A stretch of 64,000 bases of DNA from Duganella phyllosphaerae. GTDB lineage: Bacteria; Pseudomonadota; Gammaproteobacteria; Burkholderiales; Burkholderiaceae_D. The notes under the pieces are model-generated. The model did no database searches and was not told the DNA's origin. It was given only the letters and a program-made list of their open reading frames with translations. Of the stretch, positions 1 through 7,837 are shown piece by piece. The number at the start of each line of letters is the position of its first letter. Position 1 is the stretch's first letter. Position numbers and translations under genes: made by a program. The stretch is taken from positions 17,294-81,293 of the forward strand of contig NZ_LROM01000062.1 of NCBI RefSeq assembly GCF_001758785.1, given 5' to 3'.

Positions 1-180
1 TGCCATACTGATGGTGCTGTCCGAGCGTTCAAGGACTATCATGCCCGACACCGGTGATATCAACGTACCCGTAAAACTCGTATTTGACCGGGTTGTTACG
101 ATTATTTTCGATGGACTTGTCCGATCTGCCCGGCTCCTCGCCTCCATGCCTAGAACTTAGTGCCGGTCAGTTTGGCTTGG
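1..180. other. Left edge, no confident gene
   Basis: No gene can be assigned here. On the minus strand, downstream of the putative immunity gene, an open frame of about 45 codons runs from roughly 166 to a TGA at 29-31. It includes the plausible peptide VKYEFYGYVDITGVG but has no clear start codon. A second minus-strand frame starts at ATG 147 and stays open to the edge. Either could be the remnant or the start of another small effector/immunity-type gene, or noise. The stretch does not show the strong GC3 bias of the genes further right. Confidence 0.25.
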
Positions 181-723
181 TCACTTTTTCTGGCCCTGGT
201 TTGTCCGTAAAGCGTCGAGGTTGCCAGTCGCTGAGTACAAAACATGCGTTCCCTTTTTGTTGCCGAGTTCTAGCAGGTAAGCACTTCGATTTTTCTGGAA
301 GCTTCCGCTTTGGCCAAGATCACCGTAGGGAAAACTGATGCAAAGGTAGGTGCCGTTTTGCTCGGCCAACGTCGCCCACTCTGCCGCGAATGGATCGAGC
401 TCCGTGGGGCGCGTGTCGAAGCCGGTAAGAGGGAGTGCTCCGGCGATGGGGAAGAGCTGCTTGCTGTAGAAGACAGCTTTAACTGGGCCGCGCTCGGCGT
501 ATCCTATTGGCGCGCTGCCCCACTTGATGTAATAGACGGCATTGAAACCACCCACGTAATCATCTTCCGAAGTTATTTCTTCGGTGGGTAATGGGTTCCA
601 CTTGATGGATGTCGATAGAGACTGCGCGGACAGGCAGCTAACGACAGCCGCTTTCGACGGGGCTTTTGCCGGTACTTCCAGGGCAGCAGCGGAAAGCAAG
701 ATCAGTATGCAGAATTGCTTCAT
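181..723 (-). CDS. Secreted small protein, putative T6SS immunity protein
   Basis: This 180-residue protein has an N-terminal signal peptide (MKQFCILILLSAAALEVPAKA) and a soluble remainder of no family I recognise. I chose the ATG at 723 because it overlaps the TGA of the preceding gene as ATGA; an upstream in-frame codon at 735 is less likely. It is the last gene of a coupled cassette of PAAR protein, SleB-like hydrolase and this protein. In type VI secretion effector operons the gene after the effector usually encodes immunity. A periplasmic immunity protein is what a peptidoglycan-targeting effector would need, so the signal peptide fits that role. The role is inferred from context only. 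Confidence 0.55.
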   Translation of the reverse strand: MKQFCILILLSAAALEVPAKAPSKAAVVSCLSAQSLSTSIKWNPLPTEEITSEDDYVGGFNAVYYIKWGSAPIGYAERGPVKAVFYSKQLFPIAGALPLTGFDTRPTELDPFAAEWATLAEQNGTYLCISFPYGDLGQSGSFQKNRSAYLLELGNKKGTHVLYSATGNLDALRTNQGQKK

Positions 724-1361
724 TTGTACTCCCATCCTCGCGTCACTTTGAGGAATTCCGGATTCAACTTCCAGAATATCGTACCGCCGTACGCCGCTGT
801 GGAATCGTACTGGTGATCATAGCGTCCGACCTCTTCTGTTGCTGTCGATATCTTTCCCGTGGCGCGGCTTCGGGTCTTGGTCGTTTTCGAGAGGATCACG
901 ACTTTTGTGGATTCCTTGATCCCATAGATATTGTGGGATTGATCCGTGAACTTGATGCCGCGCCGGACCTTGAAGTGGCGCGCATAATTGGTCTTGATAT
1001 CAGCACCATCCCAAAAATATGCGCCATTGGATTTGTCTTCGCCGCCGTTCATCGCATTCACCGCTGCCGCGACAGCGGCCTTCAGGCCTGGCTGTTTTGA
1101 TATTTCCAGCTCGGACGCATTCATCAGCTTTTTGAATCGCACGTTCCCATCAATGGCTGCGTAAGCGAACGTCTTTTCTTTAGCGGCGAAGCTGGTCACG
1201 CTTTTATATCCTCTTGCCTCTTTTTGGCGAATGAGTACGCTCGCCAGCGCAAACATCTCGTCTCGGTCATCCTTGGTGGATGCTTCTCCATAAGTAATCG
1301 CTGCCAGCAGTCTCACCTCTGCGTCCAAGGAAGCTACGCTATCTTTGGTCACCTTAGTCAT
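720..1361 (-). CDS. SleB-like cell wall hydrolase, putative T6SS effector
   Basis: This 213-residue protein has no signal peptide. Its N-terminal part resembles the SleB / Hydrolase_2 fold: LLAAITYGEA at about residues 20-30 carries the expected catalytic Glu, then come ASVLIRQ and FAYAAIDGN in the usual order. The middle motif GAYFWDGADIKTNY and HFKVRRGIKF look like those of hydrolase-type effectors encoded beside PAAR genes. I chose ATG 1361 over TTG 1370 because AAGAGG lies about 9 nt upstream of it. The gene overlaps the PAAR gene by 8 bp and the downstream gene by 4 bp, so the three are translationally coupled. The likely role is peptidoglycan cleavage in a competitor's periplasm. The family assignment is by eye. 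Confidence 0.55.
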   Translation of the reverse strand: MTKVTKDSVASLDAEVRLLAAITYGEASTKDDRDEMFALASVLIRQKEARGYKSVTSFAAKEKTFAYAAIDGNVRFKKLMNASELEISKQPGLKAAVAAAVNAMNGGEDKSNGAYFWDGADIKTNYARHFKVRRGIKFTDQSHNIYGIKESTKVVILSKTTKTRSRATGKISTATEEVGRYDHQYDSTAAYGGTIFWKLNPEFLKVTRGWEYK

Positions 1362-1899
1362 TTGGGTCAACCTCTTCTACGGTTGGCCAAGTGACCAGAG
1401 TCAATCGCTGATTGTCACCCGTGATGGTTTCGGTATTTCCATCCTGAAGCCCGACAGCAGCCACATGTATCGTATCGTTCACAAACAGGTCGTAACGGAA
1501 CCCCTCAACCGCGTGGTTATTCTCATCATGAAGAGAGAAAAATTGTTCCAGGACGTCTTGGGCCTCCTCTGCCGGCCCGCCCGTTTCATGCTGCACATTC
1601 TGTGTCGAAGGGTCTTCGATCACCTGGCAGCGCAAACTTTGATTTGGCTTGAGTTTTGGAGGGAGGGCGCAGCCACAGATACAGAGGTCGTTTTCAAGTG
1701 CGACCTTTTTACCGTTCCAGGTTTCCGGGATACGGGGGCCTACGCACGTAATCTTCCCGCTGGATTTACAAGCGGGGCAAATTATCGCGTCGCCCTCCAA
1801 GGCGATCTTTTTGCCGTTAATGCTGCCATTGCTGCTGGCTGAGATTACTTTACCGCCGGCAGTCGTCGTCGCGCCTAAGGTGATGTGATAGCGCCGCAT
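1354..1899 (-). CDS. PAAR domain-containing protein (T6SS spike tip)
   Basis: This 181-residue protein begins with a PAAR-like segment: repeated beta-hairpins with GKKIALEGDAIICPACKSSG, then WNGKKVALENDLCICGC, at about residues 27-80. The paired Cys motifs are typical of PAAR-tip proteins with metal-binding ends. PAAR proteins cap the VgrG spike and carry effectors. The C-terminal 90 residues are an extension without a recognised domain and may be an adaptor for the next gene's product. The ATG at 1899 has GAGGA upstream. It heads a three-gene coupled cassette. No VgrG, Hcp or sheath genes are in the window, so this is an orphan effector locus. Confidence 0.7.
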   Translation of the reverse strand: MRRYHITLGATTTAGGKVISASSNGSINGKKIALEGDAIICPACKSSGKITCVGPRIPETWNGKKVALENDLCICGCALPPKLKPNQSLRCQVIEDPSTQNVQHETGGPAEEAQDVLEQFFSLHDENNHAVEGFRYDLFVNDTIHVAAVGLQDGNTETITGDNQRLTLVTWPTVEEVDPND

Positions 1900-2135
1900 G
1901 CAGTTCCTCGTTCAAGGAGTTCAAGAGTAATGCAAGCGTAATGGGTTTGAGCGCCATTAAATTGATATTAGGCAATTAGTTATGTTATGGCCACTTGCCC
2001 CTCTCTTGTCCATATAACCTGAATGCAAGCGAACAACGCTCCTGTGGGCTTCGTGTGTGAAGTTCGAAGAGCACGGCCCTAACGAGCAATACCCCTTCGA
2101 ACCGATAATTTGCCGGGCGCGCAGCGCCCAGTCAA

Positions 2136-3155
2136 TCACTCCCCGATACGCACCACCAGCTTGCCAAAATTCCGCCCCTCCAACAACCCCATGAAAGCCT
2201 CCGGCGCCGCATCAAGCCCTTCCACGATATCTTCCCGATACCGAACCTGACCAGACGCAATCCACGCCGCCATCTCCTTGTAAAAAGCCGGCCGCTGATC
2301 AACAAACTCGCGCTGGATGAAGCCGCGCACGTTCAGGCTGCGACTGAGCACTTCCCGCATGAAGCCAGGAAGACGGTCCGGGCCAGCGGGCGGCGCCGTA
2401 TCGTTGTATTGTGCGATCAAGCCGCACACCGGCACGCGCGCGAATTCGTTCAACAGTGGAAAAACAGCTTCCCACACGTGGCCGCCGACGTTTTCGAAAT
2501 ACACGTCGATACCTTGCGGGCAGGCGGCCTTGAGCTGGTCGGCAAAGTCCGGTGCACGGTGATCGACCGCGACATCGAAGCCGAGTTCGTCGCGCAGGAA
2601 CGCGCACTTGTCGGCGCCACCGGCGATCCCGACCGCTCGTGCTCCCTTGATCCTGGCAATCTGCCCGACTGCCGAACCCACGGCGCCGCTGGCCGCTGCC
2701 ACCACGACGGTTTCACCCGGCTTGGGCTGGCCGATCGTCAGCAGGCCGGCGTAAGCGGTAAAACCGGTCATGCCGAGCACCCCCAGCGCCGTGCTAACCG
2801 GTGCGACCGACGGGTCGAGCTTGCGCAGGGTGGCGCCGTCGGCGATGGCAAAATTTTGCCATCCCGAATGGGACAGCACGATATCGCCTTCGGCAAATGC
2901 GGGGTCGCGTGACTGGATCACCCGGCCGACCGTGGCGCCTTCCATCACGTCGCCAACTTCCAGCGGCGCAGCGTAGGATTTGGCCGCGCTCATGCGGCCA
3001 CGCATATAGGGATCGAGCGAGAGATACAGGATTTTCAGCAGCACCTGGCCGTCGCCCGGCTCGGCCACTGGTACGGTGTCGAACTTGAAATTGTCGGTGG
3101 TGGGCTTGCCGTCAGGGCGGCTGGCCAGAAGGATGCGGCGGTTTTGTTCGTTCAA
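2136..3155 (-). CDS. curA: NADP-dependent oxidoreductase, CurA-like
   Basis: This 339-residue zinc-independent medium-chain dehydrogenase/reductase belongs to the CurA / leukotriene B4 12-hydroxydehydrogenase type, which reduces alpha,beta-unsaturated carbonyls with NADPH. Visible features are LSLDPYMRGRM at about 46-56, the substrate-domain segment GMTGFTAYAGL, the nucleotide-binding AAASGAVGSAVGQIA at about 153-168, and YFENVGG at about 220. There are no structural-zinc cysteines. The start is a TTG at 3155 with AAAGG about 7 nt upstream; no good ATG gives the conserved N-terminus. It is a single gene on the minus strand. The physiological substrate cannot be read from sequence. Confidence 0.82.
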   Translation of the reverse strand: MNEQNRRILLASRPDGKPTTDNFKFDTVPVAEPGDGQVLLKILYLSLDPYMRGRMSAAKSYAAPLEVGDVMEGATVGRVIQSRDPAFAEGDIVLSHSGWQNFAIADGATLRKLDPSVAPVSTALGVLGMTGFTAYAGLLTIGQPKPGETVVVAAASGAVGSAVGQIARIKGARAVGIAGGADKCAFLRDELGFDVAVDHRAPDFADQLKAACPQGIDVYFENVGGHVWEAVFPLLNEFARVPVCGLIAQYNDTAPPAGPDRLPGFMREVLSRSLNVRGFIQREFVDQRPAFYKEMAAWIASGQVRYREDIVEGLDAAPEAFMGLLEGRNFGKLVVRIGE

Positions 3156-3519
3156 GGTAGGGCCTTTCGATGATGTAGGGGGAATGAAAAGCTTCAGCCT
3201 TCACGATGGAAGGCACTTCACCTTTGGAGCAGAAATTCTAACCTTCCAAACGACTTCGAGTCGTCCGGGACGGTAGTGCCTGTTGAGCATGCTGAGAAGC
3301 AAGGTAACGGTGGAATCATCGGCTACCAAGCCGCAAGTGTAACGAAAACGATCTCGCGCACGGTTCAAAAAACCGCCAAGATAGTTCTATTTAAAAAATA
3401 TTTAAATTGTGACAATTAACGTATTTCTGGATGCCAAACACCATTTATATTCGTCCTTTGATGTGTATCCCAAGTAGCCCAATTAGCGGCCTTGCAAAGA
3501 CGATGACAATCAAGCGCCC
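3156..3519. other. Divergent intergenic region
   Basis: This 364-bp spacer separates the CurA-like gene from the beta-helix gene and should hold both promoters. The part from about 3360 to 3455 is much more AT-rich than its surroundings. It includes a run of A/T at 3388-3408 and TTATATT near 3445 that could serve as a -10 element for the plus-strand gene. No tRNA, hairpin terminator or small gene is evident. Confidence 0.4.
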
Positions 3520-4497
3520 ATGACTCTAGCTCTCCGCACGGTTATCGTGCTATCGATGGTTACCGCCGCACTCCCGGCAGCGGCAACCACACTTCCAAGC
3601 GACGACCTGCTGGCCGCCCGCTTTTTCGCCGAGCTGGTCGCGCAAAGTATCAAGCAAAAGTTGCTGCCGGGTTCCGAGCAGGCCGGGCAAGGCGTTCGCG
3701 CGATAGCGCCGCCTCTGGTGCCGAAGTTCACCGTGGACGGGTGCGAGGTGCTACAGTGGGATCGCAACAGGTTCAGCAAACTGTCGCTCTATATCAACCG
3801 TCCCGGGAAATATTGTCTTGACCAGGACTATGAATCTTTCTGTTCGCCGTTCGAGCATGGCTGTCCCGGCCCGGTGATCGACATCCGCGCCAGTGACGTG
3901 GACGTCGACTTCCGTGGCCACACGGTCAGCGCATCCGGAGCAGGCGTCGATGGGTACGGCCAGAATATCCGCATTCATAACGGGCGCATCGATGGCGCCG
4001 GCGTGGGCATTCATCTATCTGACAAGGGACATTCCCCTTCCGCTGCTTACCCCATTCTGCCGGTCAAGGTCAACGACGTTTTTACCGATACCGGCTTCGT
4101 GATCGAGTCCATGCAGTTCGTCGATGTGCGCAAGGCGATCATGTTGTCCGGCAGAGGCAACCTGGTGCGCGATAACACGATCAGCGCCATTTTCAACAAG
4201 CAAGATAGCACCCTCGTTCACTTTGCGCTGCTCAGCTATGGCCCGGCTGCGCGGATCGAACGTAATACGTTTCGCTTGAAGGGTCTGGCACCAGGTTTCA
4301 ATGGATACGCGATGTATTTGCGTTCGGCCGATGGCACGATCGTGGGCAATAACACCGTGCGGACAGGTTTTTCCAATACCGGCACCATCGGGGTGGGGCT
4401 GAGTAACACCAACGGCGTAATGCTGCAGGCGAACGAGTTCAGTACCGAAACAGACACTGTGCTCGATGCAGGCAGCAGCCTCAATGGAAGGGATTGA
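3520..4497 (+). CDS. Secreted right-handed beta-helix repeat protein
   Basis: This 325-residue protein has a Sec signal peptide (about residues 1-22, hydrophobic VIVLSMVTAALPAAA). From about residue 110 it has short repeating strands of the parallel beta-helix type: DIRASDVDVDFRG, QNIRIHNGRIDG, ESMQFVDVRKAIMLSG, NLVRDNTISAI, ARIERNTFRL, GTIVGNNTVRTG, GVMLQANEF. Such proteins are often polysaccharide-active or bind surfaces, but no catalytic signature stands out, so enzymatic activity is not claimed. The N-terminal 90 residues are not repetitive and contain four Cys that could form disulphides. The codons just after its stop belong to a relic of another gene family. Confidence 0.65.
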   Translation: MTLALRTVIVLSMVTAALPAAATTLPSDDLLAARFFAELVAQSIKQKLLPGSEQAGQGVRAIAPPLVPKFTVDGCEVLQWDRNRFSKLSLYINRPGKYCLDQDYESFCSPFEHGCPGPVIDIRASDVDVDFRGHTVSASGAGVDGYGQNIRIHNGRIDGAGVGIHLSDKGHSPSAAYPILPVKVNDVFTDTGFVIESMQFVDVRKAIMLSGRGNLVRDNTISAIFNKQDSTLVHFALLSYGPAARIERNTFRLKGLAPGFNGYAMYLRSADGTIVGNNTVRTGFSNTGTIGVGLSNTNGVMLQANEFSTETDTVLDAGSSLNGRD

Positions 4498-4499
4498 GC

Positions 4500-4878
4500 G
4501 TGACATTTCTCAAACATTGTGTCAGCCAGATGGCTGCCTGAGTTTAATGAGGGTTATCTGTCCTGACTTTGCCTATTCGCCCGTGCTCAGTACAGTAAAT
4601 AGGCTCGTTTTCTTGCAGCAAGGCGATGGTGCGCTCTCATGGGCGCTGGTGTTTGACCGAAAAAAATGCATGTTGCGTACGACGCGCCGCAACTGGTGCT
4701 CGTGGACCGCCGCCAGTCTGGCGAGTTGCTTGACGCTGATATTTTGTTCCGCAACGTGATTGGTAAGCGTTTTCGGCACACCGCCAACTGCATGCGAGAC
4801 CTTGAAACCGAACTCCTGTTTCATGTCGCCCGTAGTCGACGTTTCACCGCATTCTATGCGATATTTTTAGATATCTGA
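4500..4878 (+). pseudogene. Truncated, frameshifted relic of the 7838/8797 paralogue family
   Basis: Two adjacent frames together encode the C-terminal ~125 residues of the family whose intact members lie at 7838-8800 and 8797-9816. The first frame gives CPDFAYSPVLST and RLVFLQQGDGALSWALVFDR. After a shift at a run of seven A (4660-4666), the next frame gives APQLVLVDRRQSGELLDAD, ILFRNVIGK and ELLFHVARSRRFTAFYA. The intact copies have the same motifs in the same order. The N-terminal ~190 residues are missing because the beta-helix gene lies immediately upstream. The relic is closer to the 7838 gene than to the 8797 gene. Confidence 0.8.
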
Positions 4879-4887
4879 ACATAGGCA

Positions 4888-5188
4888 GCACGCTGGTCGA
4901 GGAATTGTTGGGTGGTTACACGGCGTTCAGCGCCGATATTCTGACGTAGCTGGGCCTGACTCAACCGATGAAAACGTCGCTGGAAAGTGCGAAAGGCCGC
5001 GGCAACAAGATGGTTGCAGTGACTCCTATGAATATGTGAAAAACTTCATCGGCACCTCTGGCCATACCGTGAAAGGCGACTGGAAATCGCTGCGCTGCAC
5101 CGAGAGCCTGGGCAACGACACTGTCAGGCCCGGCACCCACGGCGTTGGGATAGGCGGCCTGCAATTTACACCATTGATATTGAAATGA
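4888..5188 (+). pseudogene. Probable decayed coding remnant, family unknown
   Basis: This spacer reads as broken coding sequence. One frame gives TLVEELLGGYTAFSADILT, a TAG, then LGLTQPMKTSLESAKGRGNKM. After a frame change near 5020 another frame gives SYEYVKNFIGTSGHTVKGDW and continues to a TGA at 5186-5188. Codon use looks coding-like, with one in-frame stop and one shift. I do not recognise the family. It sits between another relic and the first of three secreted paralogues, which fits a decaying accessory block. It could alternatively be noncoding leader sequence. Confidence 0.35.
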
Positions 5189-5195
5189 ATTACTG

Positions 5196-6050
5196 ATGAA
5201 AAAAATCTTGCGTAATGTGATTCCGCTCCTGCTGGCATCGGCCTGCGCGGCCGCAGCCGGCCAGACCACCGGACTGACGAATACCATCCCGGCCTGTCGT
5301 ATGCCTGCAGGTAAAGTCCTGCCGGATAAATATTACGCGCTGGCAAAAGCTAAAAACGCGTTCAACTGGGTAGCCGCTGCCACCCGTGGCGACGGTGTGG
5401 TGGAAGGCAATGGCTGGGAGCGTGTAGACGGCTCCGAGATGCATGACTGGTTTTCGTTTTACCGCATCGATCTGAATGGCGATGGCCTTTGCGACTGGTA
5501 TCTGAACGCTGCGGCGCCCATGTCCACGGGCGGCGATCGGGAATCGATCAACACGCTATACCTTGGTCGCGCGGCGGGCTGGACCCGTATTGGCGCCGAC
5601 GTGCCGCAAGATAAGCCGGACGGGCTGGGGTACGGCAAAACCAGCGCGCAGCAGCGGCAGTTTCTGTTTGGTGAGGAACCGTCGGTCATCCATGACGCGG
5701 TCCGCAAGGTCAATTACGTCGTGGCAGCGCTGTACAGCCGGAACGGTCAGCGCAGCGGCAGGCCAGGCTATCGCATCTTCGACTGGGATGCGGACCGTAA
5801 CACCTTGCGGCTGCTCGATAAATGGGAGCCGGGTTCGAAAGCCGCCCAGGTGTATGCCTACTTCAAGGCGCACGGGGCCAGGATGCGCGCGCCTGCAGCG
5901 ACCGCAGCAAGCGACACCATTCAGGCCTTCGATCCCGACGTGGAAGCGTTCGAACTCGAACAGGCCTGCGATCCGCAAAGTGCTTTGCGGTCATTTCCCG
6001 AAGCGAATGGGGTGGTGTCGAAGTACCTGCTGGTCCGGTGCAAACACTAA
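5196..6050 (+). CDS. Secreted protein with a Ca-loop-like motif, paralogue 1
   Basis: This 284-residue protein has a signal peptide at about residues 1-22 (KKILRNVIPLLLASACAAAA). Its clearest motif is RIDLNGDGLCDWYLN at about residues 90-104, an Asp/Asn/Gly loop like those of EF-hand or FG-GAP calcium sites, with a Cys inside. It shares with the next two genes an early Cys (IPAC) followed by this DxNxDGxCDW loop, so the three are taken as paralogues. Other Cys near the C-terminus suggest disulphides in the periplasm or outside the cell. Function is unknown. It is separated by about 120 bp from the next gene. Confidence 0.6.
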   Translation: MKKILRNVIPLLLASACAAAAGQTTGLTNTIPACRMPAGKVLPDKYYALAKAKNAFNWVAAATRGDGVVEGNGWERVDGSEMHDWFSFYRIDLNGDGLCDWYLNAAAPMSTGGDRESINTLYLGRAAGWTRIGADVPQDKPDGLGYGKTSAQQRQFLFGEEPSVIHDAVRKVNYVVAALYSRNGQRSGRPGYRIFDWDADRNTLRLLDKWEPGSKAAQVYAYFKAHGARMRAPAATAASDTIQAFDPDVEAFELEQACDPQSALRSFPEANGVVSKYLLVRCKH

Positions 6051-6170
6051 GCGGTGACGATGACAACGTACGGAAAATCATGCGTGCACCGGGCACCTCC
6101 GGCGCAGCGCCAGTCCGCCATGATGAGGCGGATAACGGGCAGGCGCAAACATAAAGCGGCTCAGCATCTA

Positions 6171-6917
6171 ATGAAAGAAGCGACAGTGAAAAAGATCTGG
6201 ATAGCGTTGTTATCGGTAACCGTTGTCGTCGTGTCGACTCAGGCGGCGGCACTGCAGCAAGCGGACTTGAGCCTGAAGCCGGCGGCCGCCTGCAAAGGTG
6301 CCGGTCGTCCGGCGCCGAAGATGAAGGAAACGGTGCATGCCGAAACGGTGGGCGCGGCGGCCACCACGATAGACCTCAATGGCGATGGCTGGTGCGACTG
6401 GATCATGACGTTGGCCTACCCGATGAATACCGGATTACCCGAGTACGGCGCAAAGGAAGCGATCTTGCTGGGCACTGACAAGGGCGCCAGAACCTTTGGC
6501 AACATCGAAAAAATGAGACAGCATTGGAGAAAGCAATTGCCCGCGCCCGAAGGCCTGGTGATGCCCGACGGCGTGACGCGAATGGCGCCAGCATTGGTGG
6601 CATATTCCAGCAAGTCCAAAGCGCCGTACTTTATCGGCTTCTCCAACGCCTATCCCGACTTCATGGCGCATGCGGACAGTTACGCCGTCTACCAGTGGAA
6701 TACTGAATTCGACACGCCGCAAACGGTCAGCAATGCGGACTATCTGACAGTGATGAAATTTTTGCGCAAGCAATACTGCGAGGGCAGGCACTATTCGAAC
6801 CAGGATTTTCAGCATCCCGAAACCAGCAATGCCGACCATCCGCTGGAAGTTGTCGTGTGTTCGCCGCAGATGGCTGATGCGATCAAGCGTGCGGAACGTG
6901 GCGTGACCCGCCCATGA
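6171..6917 (+). CDS. Secreted protein with a Ca-loop-like motif, paralogue 2
   Basis: This protein has about 248 residues. I chose ATG 6171 because it puts a normal signal peptide (KKIWIALLSVTVVVVSTQAAA) near the N-terminus; GTG 6186, with AAAGAAG just upstream, is equally possible, and an upstream extension to 6054 is unlikely. It repeats the pattern of the preceding gene: an early AAACKG Cys, then TIDLNGDGWCDWIM at about residues 64-77 and YPMNTG. Two further Cys lie near the C-terminus (KQYCEG, VVVCSP). It overlaps the next gene by ATGA, so the two are coupled. The family and function are unknown to me. Confidence 0.6.
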   Translation: MKEATVKKIWIALLSVTVVVVSTQAAALQQADLSLKPAAACKGAGRPAPKMKETVHAETVGAAATTIDLNGDGWCDWIMTLAYPMNTGLPEYGAKEAILLGTDKGARTFGNIEKMRQHWRKQLPAPEGLVMPDGVTRMAPALVAYSSKSKAPYFIGFSNAYPDFMAHADSYAVYQWNTEFDTPQTVSNADYLTVMKFLRKQYCEGRHYSNQDFQHPETSNADHPLEVVVCSPQMADAIKRAERGVTRP

Positions 6918-7768
6918 CGCTTGAGTGGAAACGGCAATTGCTGATGCCTTGCAGAGTGACGCTCTGGCCAGCGTGGATTCGCAATGGCAAGCACGTCAGC
7001 GCCAAATTGAAATCGAACTGGGGATGCGTACTGCGCGGATTACTGGCGGCACTTGTGCTCAATGCCGCGGCGTCAACTCTTGCTTTCGCGGCCATTACCG
7101 CTGACTTGTCGCGGGATTTCCAGTGGGTGGATCTCACGGCGTGCCAGAAACCTTCCAAGGCTCCGCCGCCCACGCCGCAGGAGTCGTATGCCGCTTATAA
7201 CGTCCAGCGCAGGTTTGTGGACCTCGACCGCGATGGGACATGCGAGGTGATGGATGTCTGGATTGCGCGTCTGGGCGAAGATCCCTCTCCCGGTATGCGC
7301 GAGGTGCAGCAGACTGCGTTCAGATACAGGAATGCTAAGTGGGAAAATTTTGCCATCGATCTAAAATTCTATCCCTACGCGATCTGGTCGACCAAGACGA
7401 AAGAAGTGTTTTACATCGAGGCGCCCAGTGGTTCAGATGTTGGCGACAGTATGGCATTTGGCTCTCAAGAAGTCAGAATTTATACCTTGTCTGGTTGGAG
7501 GATCAGCAAGGGGGCACTGGACGAGTATGTCCTGACGCCTTACGAGGGTTTGGCCGGGCCTCTGCTCCAGGCGTTGGCGGTTTTATTGACGGAAAATTTG
7601 AAAAATGCCGTGGATTTGCCGCAAAAATATCGCGTGCTGGAGGAAGGAATGAAGTGGTACCGTGATAATCAACAAGAAAATATTCGTTGGATCTTGAAAG
7701 CATCGTATCAGACGCTCAGTGCTGACAAGCGGGTGCCAGTTGATGCCAAAGGATTACCAGTTCAATGA
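6914..7768 (+). CDS. Secreted protein with a Ca-loop-like motif, paralogue 3
   Basis: This protein has 284 residues from the ATG that overlaps the preceding stop. The hydrophobic signal segment GLLAALVLNAAASTLAFAA comes unusually late, at about residues 43-61. Translation could instead begin at TTG 7007, giving a standard signal peptide; the choice is open. The loop FVDLDRDGTCEVMDVW at about residues 97-112, preceded by the early Cys in DLTACQK, links it to the two genes upstream. The rest is a divergent alpha/beta sequence without recognised motifs. It ends 69 bp before the first intact member of the second unknown family. Confidence 0.55.
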   Translation: MTLEWKRQLLMPCRVTLWPAWIRNGKHVSAKLKSNWGCVLRGLLAALVLNAAASTLAFAAITADLSRDFQWVDLTACQKPSKAPPPTPQESYAAYNVQRRFVDLDRDGTCEVMDVWIARLGEDPSPGMREVQQTAFRYRNAKWENFAIDLKFYPYAIWSTKTKEVFYIEAPSGSDVGDSMAFGSQEVRIYTLSGWRISKGALDEYVLTPYEGLAGPLLQALAVLLTENLKNAVDLPQKYRVLEEGMKWYRDNQQENIRWILKASYQTLSADKRVPVDAKGLPVQ

Positions 7769-7837
7769 GAAATAATTGGAAAATATTTGGCGCGCAGCGT
7801 CCTGCCCAGCCGTGAAGACCACCCTGAGAAAGAACAG

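Noticed and set aside
1957..2139. 60-codon minus-strand frame before the CurA gene
   Set aside because: No ribosome site, no domain and Cys/His-rich random-looking composition; treated as noncoding spacer.
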